Below are positions 8,517-20,943 of a stretch of 45,845 nucleotides of DNA, piece after piece. The number at the start of each line of letters is the position of its first letter. The stretch's first letter is position 1. This DNA is from Reyranella sp. Lineage in GTDB: Bacteria > Pseudomonadota > Alphaproteobacteria > Reyranellales > Reyranellaceae. The stretch spans positions 1 through 45,845 of the forward strand of contig NZ_SCVH01000103.1 of the NCBI RefSeq assembly GCF_004296935.1. The letters are read 5' to 3'. A program made the position numbers and the translations under genes. The notes under the pieces are model-generated. The model saw only the letters and a list, made by a program, of their open reading frames with translations. It had not been told where the DNA came from and made no database searches.

Positions 8517-9281
8517 TCAGGCCTTGCCGCGCTGGAGGTTGGCGACGTAGCCGCGGTTCCAGGTCGGCGTGATCCAGACCTCGTTGATGCAGATGTGCGC
8601 CGGCAGGCAGGCGACGTAGCGGATCAGGTCGCCGACATCCTCGGACTGCGCCATCTTCGCCCGCTCCCCCTTGGTCACCGGCACCGGCCGTTTGTCGAGG
8701 ATCGGCGTTGCCACCTCGCCCGGCAGGACCACGCTCGAGCGGATGCCGTTGACGCACTCTTCCATGTTGATCGTATGGCTCATGGCCACCACGCCGTGCT
8801 TGGCCGCCGAGTAGGCCGGCCCGCTCAGCAGGCTGGCATGACGGCCGGCCATCGAAGAGGTGTGGATCAGGATGCCGTCCTTCTTCTTGCGCATCATCGG
8901 CAGCACCGCCGTCGTGCAGTAGAAGGCGCTGGAGAGATTGCCGTCGATCACCTGCTTGGCACTAGCCGGCGTGAGTTTCGCCCATTGGCGCTCGAGGATA
9001 TTGAGGCCGGCGTTGTTCACCAGGATGTCGCAGCGGCCATATTTCTTCTCGATCGCCTTGGCGATCCTGGTGACGGACGCCGCCTTCATCAGGTCGCCTG
9101 CCTGGATGTCGGCCTTGCCGCCCGCCTTCTTGATCGTGGCCACCGTCTCCTGCAGCGGCGCCTTGCGGCGGCCGGTCAGGACCACGGTCGCGCCCTCTTT
9201 TGCGAGTGCCACTGCCGCAGCCTGGCCAATACCCGAGCCAGCACCGGTCACCCAGGCGACCTTGCCCGTCAACGAACCCAT
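8517..9281 (-). CDS. SDR family oxidoreductase
   Basis: A classical short-chain dehydrogenase/reductase of 254 residues. The cofactor motif TGAGSGIG is at 12-19, the NNAG motif at about 89-92, the catalytic Ser in HTSSMAG (about 143), and YSAAK with Tyr157 and Lys161. TGRRK after beta strand 2 contains basic residues, hinting at NADP preference. The residues after the active site (SVVLPGEVATPILDKRP) are typical for polyol or sugar dehydrogenases of the family, but substrate cannot be fixed. It lies between the transporter ATPase and the Ldh-family gene, in one apparent operon, and is likely a second oxidation/reduction step on the imported compound. Confidence 0.9.
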   Translation of the reverse strand: MGSLTGKVAWVTGAGSGIGQAAAVALAKEGATVVLTGRRKAPLQETVATIKKAGGKADIQAGDLMKAASVTRIAKAIEKKYGRCDILVNNAGLNILERQWAKLTPASAKQVIDGNLSSAFYCTTAVLPMMRKKKDGILIHTSSMAGRHASLLSGPAYSAAKHGVVAMSHTINMEECVNGIRSSVVLPGEVATPILDKRPVPVTKGERAKMAQSEDVGDLIRYVACLPAHICINEVWITPTWNRGYVANLQRGKA

Positions 9282-9311
9282 TACTCTCTCCCCAATCCTG
9301 GAAAACGACGA

Positions 9312-10415
<1,104 letters not shown>

Positions 10416-10420
10416 GCCGT

Positions 10421-11317
10421 CTATCCCTTCGTTGCGCCTGCCGTCAGGCCGGCGACATAGTAATCCATCAGGAACGTGTAGATGATGATGGGCGGAGCCG
10501 CCCCCATGACGCATGCAGCCATGATCGTGCCCCAGGCGAACACGTCGCCCCGGATCAATTCGCGGACGATGCCGACCGTCAGCACCGCCTGATCCGCGCT
10601 GTAGAGATAGGCCAGCGGATACAGAAACGCCCCCCAGCCCACGGTGAAGGCGAAGATGGTGGCGGCGATGATCCCGGGCAACGCCACGGGAATGAAGATC
10701 TTCAGCAGGATCTGCGGGTAGCTGGCGCCGTCGATCAATGCTGCTTCATCGAGCTCCTTCGGGATCGAACTGAAATAGCCGATCATGATCCAGGTGCAGA
10801 ACGGCACCGCGAGCGTGGGAAACAGCAGCACCAAGACCCAGGTGTTGTTGATCAGGCCGAGCGAACCCACGACCTGGAACAGCGGGATGAACAGCAGCGA
10901 CGGCGGCACCAGGTAGGTCAGGAAAACACCCGTGGAAATCACCTGGCTGCCCTTGAAGCCCATGCGCGACAGGCTGAAGGCGGCGAGGATGGCGATCGTC
11001 ATGCTGAGGATCACCACCAGCGCCGTGACCCAGACCGAGTTGAAGAAATAGCGTTGGAACTGTTCGTTGGTCACCAGATAGACGAAGTTGTCCAGGGTCG
11101 GATTCTGCGCAATCCAGGGGCTGCCCTTCTGCGCCGAGATCTCGGCCGACGACTTCAGGCTCGTCATGATCATGTAGAAGGGCGGGACAAGGAAGATCAC
11201 CACGAAGACGCTCAGCGCGGCGAAGCTGCCGCGCAGCGCCCAGCGGTTCTGCCGCTCCAGGCTGCCGACCTTGGCCTTGCGCGGGACCGCGTTCGCAGTT
11301 GCCGTGACGCCGGTCAT
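10421..11317 (-). CDS. Carbohydrate ABC transporter permease (MalG type)
   Basis: 298 residues from the ATG at 11317, which overlaps the stop of the preceding permease by four bases (ATGA), implying translational coupling. After a polar N-terminus there are six membrane segments, beginning with SFAALSVFVVIFLVPPFYMI. The cytoplasmic coupling loop has the EAA motif (ELDEAALIDGASYPQILLKI) that contacts the ATPase. The C-terminus DYYVAGLTAGATKG is a hallmark of MalG-like subunits, which often end in VAGLTAGAVKG. It is the second half of the translocation channel. Confidence 0.93.
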   Translation of the reverse strand: MTGVTATANAVPRKAKVGSLERQNRWALRGSFAALSVFVVIFLVPPFYMIMTSLKSSAEISAQKGSPWIAQNPTLDNFVYLVTNEQFQRYFFNSVWVTALVVILSMTIAILAAFSLSRMGFKGSQVISTGVFLTYLVPPSLLFIPLFQVVGSLGLINNTWVLVLLFPTLAVPFCTWIMIGYFSSIPKELDEAALIDGASYPQILLKIFIPVALPGIIAATIFAFTVGWGAFLYPLAYLYSADQAVLTVGIVRELIRGDVFAWGTIMAACVMGAAPPIIIYTFLMDYYVAGLTAGATKG

Positions 11318-12264
11318 GTCGAAATCTCCTTGCTGCGCTTCAGTACGTCGCGCAGCACGAAGAACGCCAGCGTTGCCAGGATCGGGAACATGAACAGGCT
11401 GACCGAGGCGCCGCGCGGAATGTTGCCGGACTCGATACCGACGTTGAATGCGTAGGTCGCGAACAGATGGGTGCTGTCCTGGGGGCCGCCGTTGGTCAGG
11501 ATGCGCACGATGTCGAAGTCGGCAAAGGTGACGATCAGGCTGTAGAGCACGGTGATCAGGATGATGTTCCGCATCATCGGCAGCGTGATGTAGATCAGCT
11601 TCTGCCACGCGGTGGCGCCATCGATGGCGGCGGCTTCGTAGAGCTGTTCGGGCACCGACTTGAGGGCCGCGAGATACATGATCATGAAGAATGGCGCGCC
11701 GAACCAGGTGTTCACCACGATCACCGCGATGCGCGCGTTCCATGTGGTGCCGAGAAACGGGATGGACTCGAAGCCGAACCAGTTGAGCGTCCAATTGAAC
11801 GCGGAATAGGACGGGTCGAACAGCCACCACCAGCTAAGCGTGGACAGCGATAGCGGAATCACCCACGGCACCAGCAGCAGGCCGCGCCAGATACGCTGGT
11901 TCTTGCCGCGGATATTGTGCATCAGATGCGCTAGGATGAAGCCCAATGTCGCCTTCATGACCACCGCGGTGATCGCGAACAGGCAGGACTGGAAGATCAC
12001 CAGTTGAAAGGACGGGCGGTTGAGAAGGTAGACGAAATTGTTGAGCCCGACGAAGTGCTCCATCTTGCGGTCGAGCATGCTGAGAAAGATCGCATAAAAG
12101 GTCGGATAGACCTTGAGTCCGACGATCAGGACAATGAGCGGCGCGCACAACAGAAGCGCGGTGGTTGAACGTCGCCTCGCCAGCTTCTTCAAGCTGCCCA
12201 CCCGGCGTGACGCGGACGCCTTCGCCGAGCCCGCGCCGATCACCATTGTGCTACCGTCGGCCAT
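11314..12264 (-). CDS. Carbohydrate ABC transporter permease (MalF type)
   Basis: 316 residues. A charged N-terminal tail of about 33 residues is followed by TM1 (TALLLCAPLIVLIVGLKVYP), then five further membrane segments. The EAA loop reads EQLYEAAAIDGATAWQKL, followed by ITLPMMRN. The segment PSYSAFNWTLNWFG and the GGPQDSTH stretch near the last periplasmic loop are typical of sugar permeases of the MalF/UgpA type. It is encoded after the solute-binding protein, separated by a gap that holds a strong hairpin, and is coupled to the next permease by a four-base overlap. Confidence 0.93.
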   Translation of the reverse strand: MADGSTMVIGAGSAKASASRRVGSLKKLARRRSTTALLLCAPLIVLIVGLKVYPTFYAIFLSMLDRKMEHFVGLNNFVYLLNRPSFQLVIFQSCLFAITAVVMKATLGFILAHLMHNIRGKNQRIWRGLLLVPWVIPLSLSTLSWWWLFDPSYSAFNWTLNWFGFESIPFLGTTWNARIAVIVVNTWFGAPFFMIMYLAALKSVPEQLYEAAAIDGATAWQKLIYITLPMMRNIILITVLYSLIVTFADFDIVRILTNGGPQDSTHLFATYAFNVGIESGNIPRGASVSLFMFPILATLAFFVLRDVLKRSKEIST

Positions 12265-12332
12265 TCAAGTCTCCTCGATCGAGAAGAAGCGACGTTCAGA
12301 GCTTCTTGGGCCAATCCCGTCGCGAGAAGGTC

Positions 12333-12372
12333 CGCCTGACCGGACGGGCACGATGCCGCGGCCGGTCAGGCG
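12333..12372 (-). other. Strong intercistronic hairpin after the binding-protein gene
   Basis: CGCCTGACCGG (12333-12343) pairs perfectly with CCGGTCAGGCG (12362-12372) around an 18-base loop that can itself form GGCA/TGCC. It begins 12 bases beyond the stop of the solute-binding protein gene and precedes the first permease. No T-run follows on the minus strand, so it is more likely an RNA-stability or partial-attenuation element than a full terminator. This would let the binding protein be made in excess over the permeases. Confidence 0.65.
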
Positions 12373-12383
12373 TCCACAACACG

Positions 12384-13730
12384 TCACATGAAGCCTTCGA
12401 GCTCACGATTGCCCCAGGCAATGACCTGGTCGATCGACTCGCCCGCCTTCAGCTTGGCCAGCATGGTCGGCGCCGTGCCGCGGTTGTAGATCTGCACCGC
12501 GATTTCCGGAGGAGCCGGCATGTGCGCCAGATGCGCGACCGCATTGTGTTGCTTGCGGACCGGGTAGTTGTAGACGGTCCCGACGGGCGGCCCGATCTTG
12601 TCCCAAACCTTCGACTCGGACATCTTTGCGAACGGCGGCAGATCGTAGCCCATGACCGCGGTGCTGCGGGCATCGACATTGTCGGGTTGCATCAGGAACT
12701 CGATCAGATCTTTCGCCGCACCCTTGTTTTGCGCGAACTGCCAGATGCCCCAGAAGTTCATGCTGTGCGGCTCGAACCGGCCCTTCGGGCCCGACGGTAT
12801 TGGGAAATGCCAGGTGTCGGCAGCCACCGCCGGTGCATCGCGCACCGCCACGGCCCAGGCCGACGGCGGATTGTAGATGAACGATGCGTTGCCGGCGATC
12901 AGCGCGCGGTTGTTCGACCCATCGTCCCAGCTCTGCGCATCGGCCGGCAGGAACTTCACCAGTTTCTGGCAGTATTCCAGCGCCTGGCGGACAGCCGCCG
13001 ACTTGATCTGGATTTTGCCATTGGCATCAACCAGCTCGGCGCCGAAGGAGGCGAAGATCGACCCCGCCGTATCGACATTGTCCGCCGTGGTGCCGAGGCC
13101 GATGCCGAACGGCTTGCCCGCCTTGAAGCAGGCCTCGGCGGCCTTCAGCATGGCCTCGTTGGTCCACGCCTTTGCCTCGGCAGTCTCCGGCACGTCCGCG
13201 GCCGGATACATCTTCACGACGTCGATGCCGGCAAATTCCTTCATCATGCTGATACGGGCGGCCGGGCCCTTGTTCTGCGTGCCCCAGCTCGACGGCACGG
13301 CAACCCACTTGCCCTTGACCTTGCCCAGGTAGTTGGCCACCGCGTTGGCCTCGCCATTCTTGGCGATCAGCCGGCCGACCACGTCATCGACATTCTCGAG
13401 TTTGTCAGCGTGATCCCGCACGTTCCAGTTGCCGATCGTGATGACGTCATGACCGCGGCGGGCCTGCGCCTCGGCGTTGATGGTCAGCAGAGTCTGCCGG
13501 CCCTGCGAAGTGATGAAATCGGCCTTCACCTCGACCTTGTTCTTTTCGGAAAAAGCGGCGACCTGCTTCCTCATCTCGACATTGCCGGCCGGCACCCAAT
13601 GGTCCCAGAAGAATATCGAGACCTGGCCCGCGGCATAGGCGCCCCGGACGAACGGTGCAGTGACCATGGCTGTCGACAGAGCAGCCGTGCCAGCCACGAA
13701 TCGACGACGATTGACCTTCTTCGAAGCCAT
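12384..13730 (-). CDS. ABC transporter extracellular solute-binding protein (Tat-exported)
   Basis: 448 residues from the ATG at 13730, eight bases after GGAGG, so longer in-frame starts are rejected. The N-terminus KKVNRRRFVAGTAALSTA, ending FVRGAYAAG, is a twin-arginine signal. The mature domain starts VSIFFWDHWVPAGNVEMRK and contains features of family 1 periplasmic binding proteins, such as RALIAGNASFIYNPPS and FHFPIPSGP-like text (WHFPIPSGPKGR). The family binds oligosaccharides, polyols or glycerol-phosphate esters; ligand unknown. It is the first gene of the operon binding protein, permease, permease, ATPase, SDR, Ldh, so regulation probably starts in the 197-bp region upstream. Confidence 0.92.
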   Translation of the reverse strand: MASKKVNRRRFVAGTAALSTAMVTAPFVRGAYAAGQVSIFFWDHWVPAGNVEMRKQVAAFSEKNKVEVKADFITSQGRQTLLTINAEAQARRGHDVITIGNWNVRDHADKLENVDDVVGRLIAKNGEANAVANYLGKVKGKWVAVPSSWGTQNKGPAARISMMKEFAGIDVVKMYPAADVPETAEAKAWTNEAMLKAAEACFKAGKPFGIGLGTTADNVDTAGSIFASFGAELVDANGKIQIKSAAVRQALEYCQKLVKFLPADAQSWDDGSNNRALIAGNASFIYNPPSAWAVAVRDAPAVAADTWHFPIPSGPKGRFEPHSMNFWGIWQFAQNKGAAKDLIEFLMQPDNVDARSTAVMGYDLPPFAKMSESKVWDKIGPPVGTVYNYPVRKQHNAVAHLAHMPAPPEIAVQIYNRGTAPTMLAKLKAGESIDQVIAWGNRELEGFM

Positions 13731-13857
13731 CTTCAATTCCTCCCTTGTGCCGTCCAGGTTGGCCGGCTGGTCCCTATTGCCCACGTTACCGCGAAGCGAT
13801 GGCTCCTTTTTCCGGAGCCTTGCGCGAATGCTATGCACAAGACGCCGCCCAAGCAAT

Positions 13858-13879
13858 GCATTTTGCGGCCAGCAAATGC
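13858..13879. promoter_or_regulatory. Candidate operator: inverted repeat in divergent intergenic region
   Basis: GCATTTTGC (13858-13866) and GCAAATGC (13872-13879) form a near-perfect inverted repeat with a 5-base spacer in the 197-bp gap between the divergent binding-protein gene and aminotransferase gene. A second small hairpin (GGCTCC/GGAGCC, 13801-13819) lies nearby. No regulator gene is adjacent, so the link to control is inference. Confidence 0.35.
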
Positions 13880-13927
13880 CGGCGACGCTCTTCTCCCGTC
13901 GCGTCTCCGTTGCTAGACCCCTTCAGC

Positions 13928-15106
13928 ATGAACCGAACTCTTGCCCCCAATCCCTGGCTCGCCGCCGTCGAGCCCTCCCCCATCGGTGAAACCAAGCGCT
14001 GGGTGCTGGGCCGCAGCTTCCCCACCGAGCGGCCACTGATCGATCTCAGCCAGGCGGTGCCGGGCTATCCGCCAGCAATGGAGATGCGCAAGCATCTTGG
14101 CGAACTGCTGCTCGATCCGGCGGTGCACGGCTACACGCCGATCCTCGGATTGCCGATCCTGCGGGAAACCTATGCAGCCCATCTCTCGACTTTCTACGGC
14201 GCCCCTATCGGCGCCGACGAGGTCGGCATCACCTCGGGCTGCAACCAGGCGTTCTGCCTGGCGCTCATGAGTCTCGCCAAGGCCGGTGACCAGGTGATCC
14301 TGCCCAGGCCGCACTACTTCAATCACGACATGTGGATGCGCATGCAGGGCGTCGAGCCGGTATCGCTCGATTTCCGCCCCGGCTCGGGGGCGGTGCCCGA
14401 CGCGGAGGACGCGGCGAAGCTGATCGGTCCGCGCACCCGTGCCATCATCCTCATCTCGCCCAACAACCCGACCGGCGCCGTCTATCCGCGCGCGACCATC
14501 CACGCCTTCTACGAGCTCGCCAAGCAGCGTGGCATCGCGCTGATCCTCGACGAGACCTACAAGGATTTCTTGCCGGAGGGCGAACGGCCGCACGATCTGT
14601 TCGCCGATCCATCGTGGCGCGGCACGCTGGTGCACCTCTACAGCTTCTCCAAGGTCTTCGCGCTGACCGGTTACCGGGTCGGCGGCGTGACGGCCGGGGC
14701 GAATCTGATGGCGGAGATCGAGAAGGCGATGGACTGCGTCTCGATCTGCCCGCCGCGCCTCGGCCAGGAAGCAGCCCTCTATGGCCTGCGCAACCTGCTG
14801 CCCTGGGCGCGCGAGAACACGAAGGGCTTGAAGGCGCGGGCCGATATGCTGGGCCAGGGCCTCACGCGCTCGAACCGCTGGCGACTGGTCAGCATCGGAG
14901 CCTACTTCGCCTATGTCGAGCATCCCTTCGTGGGCCAGCGTTCGACCGACGTATCCAAGCGCCTCGCCGACGAGGAGAACCTCCTGACCATTCCGGGCGA
15001 CATGTTCGGCGCCGGCCAGGAGCGCTTCGTGCGACTGGCCTTCGCCAATGTCGCCGATGACAGGATTCCCGCCGTGCTGGAGCGTCTGGAACGCTTCGGC
15101 GCATAG
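13928..15106 (+). CDS. PLP-dependent aminotransferase, class I/II fold
   Basis: 392 residues from the ATG at 13928; upstream in-frame codons lack a family-like sequence. The fold type I aminotransferase signatures are in order: HGYTPILGLPILRE (about 68-80), TSGCNQAF (102-109), SPNNPTGA (178-184), LDETYKDF with Asp208, and SFSKVFALTGYRVG with the PLP-binding Lys242. It transfers amino groups using pyridoxal phosphate in the cytoplasm. The amino donor and acceptor are not evident. It is followed 22 bases later by an alpha/beta hydrolase, so the two are probably co-transcribed, and it faces away from the sugar-type ABC operon. Confidence 0.9.
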   Translation: MNRTLAPNPWLAAVEPSPIGETKRWVLGRSFPTERPLIDLSQAVPGYPPAMEMRKHLGELLLDPAVHGYTPILGLPILRETYAAHLSTFYGAPIGADEVGITSGCNQAFCLALMSLAKAGDQVILPRPHYFNHDMWMRMQGVEPVSLDFRPGSGAVPDAEDAAKLIGPRTRAIILISPNNPTGAVYPRATIHAFYELAKQRGIALILDETYKDFLPEGERPHDLFADPSWRGTLVHLYSFSKVFALTGYRVGGVTAGANLMAEIEKAMDCVSICPPRLGQEAALYGLRNLLPWARENTKGLKARADMLGQGLTRSNRWRLVSIGAYFAYVEHPFVGQRSTDVSKRLADEENLLTIPGDMFGAGQERFVRLAFANVADDRIPAVLERLERFGA

Positions 15107-15128
15107 AAATATCGGAACGGAGCAAGAG

Positions 15129-16001
15129 ATGCCGCAGGCAACGACACCGGATGGCGTGAAGCTCTACTACGAGGAAATCGGCAGCGGCACGCCCATCCTC
15201 TTCGTCCACGAATACAGCGGCGACTGGCGCAGTTGGGAACCGCAGATGCGCTTCTTTGCCCGCCGGCATCGCTGCATCACCTATTCCTTTCGCGGTTACC
15301 CGGGCTCCGATGTGCCGGAAAGCGCATCAATGTACTCCCAGCAGCATGCCGTCGACGACGCCAGGCATGTGCTCGACCATCTGAAGATCGCCAAGGCGCA
15401 TGTGGTTGGCCTGTCGCAAGGCGCCTTCGCCACCGCACATTTCGGCCGCTGCTATCCAGACCGGGCCCTTTCGCTGACACTGGCAGGCGTCGGTTCCGGC
15501 GCCGGCCGGGACGGCCACGAGCAGTTCAAGAAGAACGCCCAGGCGACGGCGAAGAAAATTCGCGCCGAGGGTATGGCGAAGTACGCCGAGAGCCTGATCG
15601 GCAATCCGACACGCTCGCGCTTCAAGCAGAAGGACCCGCGCGGCTTTGCCGAGTTCATCCGCAATCTCGGCGAGCATCCCGATATCGGCGGCGCCAACAC
15701 CATGGAGAACTACCAGGGCAAGCGGCCGTCGCTGTACGATTTCGAGGATGAGTGGAAGAAGCTCGACCTGCCGACACTGATCATCTGCGGCGACGAGGAC
15801 GAGCCCTGCCTGCAGCCCAGCCTCTACCTGAAGCGGGTGCTGCCGAACGCCGGGCTCGCGATGTTCGCCAAGACCGGCCACACGGTGAACATCGAGGAAC
15901 CGGACGCCTTCAACCGCGAGGTCTGGAATTTCATCGCCCTCGCCGAGGCCGGCAAGTGGACGCCGGGCCATCCGGAGGCGATCGGCGCTAGCCCGGTCTG
16001 A
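15129..16001 (+). CDS. Alpha/beta hydrolase
   Basis: 290 residues from the ATG at 15129 after GGAGCAAGAG. The fold is clear: an HEYSGDWRSWEPQM oxyanion region (27-40), the nucleophile elbow GLSQG with Ser96, an acid residue in ICGDEDEPCL, and the catalytic histidine in KTGHTVNIEEP. The cap region is rich in charged helices (KKNAQATAKKIRAEGMAKY). Similar proteins hydrolyse esters, lactones or enol-lactones; no substrate can be chosen. The last 14 bases overlap the convergent thiD gene. Confidence 0.88.
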   Translation: MPQATTPDGVKLYYEEIGSGTPILFVHEYSGDWRSWEPQMRFFARRHRCITYSFRGYPGSDVPESASMYSQQHAVDDARHVLDHLKIAKAHVVGLSQGAFATAHFGRCYPDRALSLTLAGVGSGAGRDGHEQFKKNAQATAKKIRAEGMAKYAESLIGNPTRSRFKQKDPRGFAEFIRNLGEHPDIGGANTMENYQGKRPSLYDFEDEWKKLDLPTLIICGDEDEPCLQPSLYLKRVLPNAGLAMFAKTGHTVNIEEPDAFNREVWNFIALAEAGKWTPGHPEAIGASPV

Positions 16002-16788
16002 CCGTCACAGCGTGGTTGAGCGGACCGAGGCCGCCGCCGTAGCCCGGTGCGGCCTCGATGGCCTGCCGGACGTAGGCGCGCGCACGGGCGACGGCATCGC
16101 GTAGCGACATCTTCTGCGCCAACCCCGTCGCAATTGCGGAGGCGAGCGTGCACCCCGTGCCGTGCGTGTTGCGGCTATGAATACGCGCATCCTCGAAGCG
16201 GTCGAAACGTCCGTCGTGGAACAGCAGGTCGACCACGCGATCACCCTCGAGATGGCCGCCCTTCATCAAGACAGCTCTGGCCCCCAGCCGCGCGAGGCGC
16301 TCGGCGGCGCGGCGCATGTCGGCCTCGCCCCGAACGGGAAAGCCGGCCAGGACTTCCGCTTCCGGCAGGTTGGGTGTCAGCAGGGTTGCCATCGGCAACA
16401 GCACGTCGCGCATTGCCGCTTCGGCGTCGCTCAACAGGAGCCGGTGGGCACCCTTGCTGGCGACCATGACGGGATCGACGACAAGAGGGGTCGAGGGCGC
16501 GAGTCTGGCGATCGCACCCGCCACCGCAAGGATCACCTCGGTGCTGTGCAGCATGCCGGTTTTCAATGCATCGGCCCCGATATCCTCCAGAACCACCTCG
16601 ATCTGCTGCACGATGAAGGCAGGATCGATCGGCACGACGCCATGCACACCCTTGGTGTTCTGGGCGGTGAGCGCAGTGATCGCCGTCGCGGCGAAGCCCG
16701 CCATCGCGGTGACGGCCTTGATGTCGGCCTGGATCCCCGCCCCGCCGCCGGAATCCGAGCCGGCGACGATCAGGACTCTACCCTTCAC
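15988..16788 (-). CDS. thiD: Hydroxymethylpyrimidine/phosphomethylpyrimidine kinase
   Basis: 266 residues, the usual ThiD length. The enzyme phosphorylates HMP to HMP-P and then HMP-PP for thiamine synthesis. Family features seen: VLIVAGSDSGGGAGIQADIK at the N-terminus, TALTAQNTKGVHGV, the metal/phosphate region VVDPVMVASKGAHRLL, TPNLPEAEVLAG, LMKGGHLEG, and the ribokinase-superfamily active-site NTHGTGCTLASA with its catalytic aspartate position replaced by the family-typical GTGC Cys. It follows glmM by ten bases on the same strand and probably ends that transcript. No TPP riboswitch-like sequence lies directly before it, so control by thiamine is not apparent here. Confidence 0.95.
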   Translation of the reverse strand: MKGRVLIVAGSDSGGGAGIQADIKAVTAMAGFAATAITALTAQNTKGVHGVVPIDPAFIVQQIEVVLEDIGADALKTGMLHSTEVILAVAGAIARLAPSTPLVVDPVMVASKGAHRLLLSDAEAAMRDVLLPMATLLTPNLPEAEVLAGFPVRGEADMRRAAERLARLGARAVLMKGGHLEGDRVVDLLFHDGRFDRFEDARIHSRNTHGTGCTLASAIATGLAQKMSLRDAVARARAYVRQAIEAAPGYGGGLGPLNHAVTVRPG

Positions 16789-16798
16789 GTGGGACCCT

Positions 16799-18148
16799 TC
16801 ATGCCGCTTGCCGGGGAATCGCTTCGATGATCTGGTCGACGACGGAGCGCACGAGGTCCGAGTCGTCGCCCTCGGCCATAACGCGGATCAAGGGTTCCGT
16901 TCCAGACTTGCGCACCAGGATGCGACCGTTCTTGCCGAGCTTCTGCTCGGCGGCGGCGATCGCCTTGACGACCGACATCGCGCCCATCGCGGCGTTGGCG
17001 TCGCCGACGCGCACGTTCTTCAGGAGCTGCGGCACCGGCGTGAAGGCATGAAAGGTCTCGCTCGCCGGCTTGCCTGTCTTGATCAAGGCCGACAGCGCCT
17101 GCAGCGCCGCCATCAATCCGTCACCCGTCGTGGCGTGATCGGTCATGATGATGTGGCCGGACTGCTCGCCACCCAGGTTGAATCCATCGGCACGCATCCG
17201 CTCGAGGACGTAGCGGTCTCCCACCTGCGTACGCGCCAGAGACAGGCCGCGCGACCCGAGATAGCGCTCCAATCCGAGGTTGGACATGACCGTTGCAACC
17301 ACGCCACCACCTGTCAGCAGCCCGTCACGCGCCCACTGGTCGGCAATGATGCCCATCAGCTGATCGCCATCGATCAGCCGGCCATGCTCGCAGACCAGCA
17401 GGACGCGATCGGCGTCGCCATCGAGGGCGATGCCGACATGGGCGCCATGCGTGACCACCTGCTCCTGCAGGACAGCCGGATGAGTGGAGCCGCAGTTGCC
17501 GTTGATATTGAAGCCATCGGGCGACACGCCGACGCGGATCACCTCGGCGCCCAGCTCCCACAGGACCGTGGGTGCCACCTTGTACGCGGCGCCATTGGCG
17601 CAATCGACGACGACCTTCAGCCCCGTAAGATCGAGACCGCGCGCGGCCGAAGCCTTCACGGCCTCGATGTAGCGGCCATCGACGTCGTCGAGCCGCCTGG
17701 CACGGCCGATGGCGGCCGATGCGGCGAGTTGCATGCCTTGGGGTGACGCGACGAGCGCCTCGATCTCGCTTTCCACCGCATCGGAAAGCTTGAAGCCGTC
17801 CGGGCCGAACAGCTTGATGCCGTTGTCCTCGTAGGCATTGTGCGACGCCGAAATCATCACGCCCATGTCGGCGCGCATCGACCGCGTCAGGAAGCCCACC
17901 GCCGGCGTCGGGATCGGGCCCAACAGGAGGACATCGACACCGACCGACAGGAATCCCGCGGTCAGCGCCTGCTCGATCATGTAGCCGGAGAGGCGGGTAT
18001 CCTTGCCGATGACGGCACGGTTGCGGTGGCCTTCCCGCTTGAACACCTGTCCGGCCGCCATGCCGATGCGCATGGCGATCTCGGCGGTCATGGGGTCGCT
18101 GTTGGCGCGGCCGCGCACACCATCGGTGCCGAAGAGGGAACGGGACAT
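16799..18148 (-). CDS. glmM: Phosphoglucosamine mutase
   Basis: 449 residues from the ATG at 18148 ([16 protein letters not shown] is the standard start). It converts glucosamine-6-phosphate to glucosamine-1-phosphate on the way to UDP-GlcNAc for peptidoglycan and lipopolysaccharide. The active-site phosphoserine is Ser102 in [15 protein letters not shown]; the metal loop is DGDADR; the sugar-binding GGEQSGHI and the C-terminal phosphate-binding [15 protein letters not shown] are present. All catalytic parts are intact. It lies ten bases after folP, the same order (ftsH, folP, glmM) found widely in bacteria. Confidence 0.97.
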   Translation of the reverse strand: MSRSLFGTDGVRGRANSDPMTAEIAMRIGMAAGQVFKREGHRNRAVIGKDTRLSGYMIEQALTAGFLSVGVDVLLLGPIPTPAVGFLTRSMRADMGVMISASHNAYEDNGIKLFGPDGFKLSDAVESEIEALVASPQGMQLAASAAIGRARRLDDVDGRYIEAVKASAARGLDLTGLKVVVDCANGAAYKVAPTVLWELGAEVIRVGVSPDGFNINGNCGSTHPAVLQEQVVTHGAHVGIALDGDADRVLLVCEHGRLIDGDQLMGIIADQWARDGLLTGGGVVATVMSNLGLERYLGSRGLSLARTQVGDRYVLERMRADGFNLGGEQSGHIIMTDHATTGDGLMAALQALSALIKTGKPASETFHAFTPVPQLLKNVRVGDANAAMGAMSVVKAIAAAEQKLGKNGRILVRKSGTEPLIRVMAEGDDSDLVRSVVDQIIEAIPRQAA

Positions 18149-18158
18149 GCGTTGAAGC

Positions 18159-18973
18159 CTATCGCATTGCCGTCGAAACCGCGAGAGCCTGCCGGGTGGC
18201 GGCGATGTCGTGCACCCTGACGATGGCAGCGCGCCGCCGTGTCGCCTCGACCGCCAGCCAGACCGAAGCCGGGTCGCGGTCGCGGGGCTCGGCAAGCCCG
18301 GTGAGCTTGCCGATGAAGCCCTTGCGGGAAGACCCGACCACCACCGGGTAGCCGGCCTCGGCGAGGCGGCCGGCCCCGGCGATCAACGCCAGGTTTTCGG
18401 ACACGCTCTTGCCGAAGCCGATGCCCGGATCGAGTGCGATGCGCTCGCGCGCAATGCCGGCCGTCTCGCAGGCCAGGGCCCGCTCGAGCAGGAACCGCCG
18501 AACATCCTCGACGACGTCGCCGTAGGCCGCTCCCTCGTACATCTCCTCCGACCGTCCGCGCCGATGCATCAGGACAACGGCCGTGCCGGTCCTGGCCGCC
18601 AGCAGCAGCAGTTCCGGATCGTCACGGAGCGCCGAAACGTCGTTCACGATCCGCGCCCCGGCGTCGAGACATGCGCGCGCCACCGCCGCCCGCCGCGTGT
18701 CGATCGACACGACCACCTTCTGCCTGGCAAGCGCCGCGACGACGGGAAGAACCCGTCTCAGCTCCTCCTCGGGCGGCGTCGGCCGCGAGCCGGGGCGCGT
18801 GGATTCGCCGCCGACATCCACGATGTCGGCGCCCTCCGAGACGAAACGCAGGCCATCGTCGATGGCCTGCGCCGGGTCGAGGCGTTCACCGCCGTCGGAA
18901 AACGAATCGGGCGTTACGTTGACGATCGCCATCAAGCGCGGGCGATCGAGCAGAATGCCGGCGTAGACCGCCG

Positions 18974-18977
<4 letters not shown>
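18159..18977 (-). CDS. folP: Dihydropteroate synthase
   Basis: 272 residues. The enzyme joins pterin pyrophosphate and p-aminobenzoate to form dihydropteroate in folate synthesis and is the sulphonamide target. Signatures: [13 protein letters not shown] (about 18-30), [11 protein letters not shown] (about 54-64), [34 protein letters not shown], and the C-terminal [12 protein letters not shown] with the substrate-binding SRKGF. The ATG overlaps the last four bases of ftsH, implying coupled translation. Confidence 0.96.
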
Positions 18978-20917
<1,940 letters not shown>

Positions 20918-20943
20918 AGGGTTCTTTTCCGTTGAATGGGGCT

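Noticed and set aside
10421-11830. A 469-codon frame extending the MalG-type permease upstream
   Set aside because: The first 171 codons are an out-of-frame shadow of the other permease. The ATG at 11317 overlaps that gene's stop and starts the family-like sequence.
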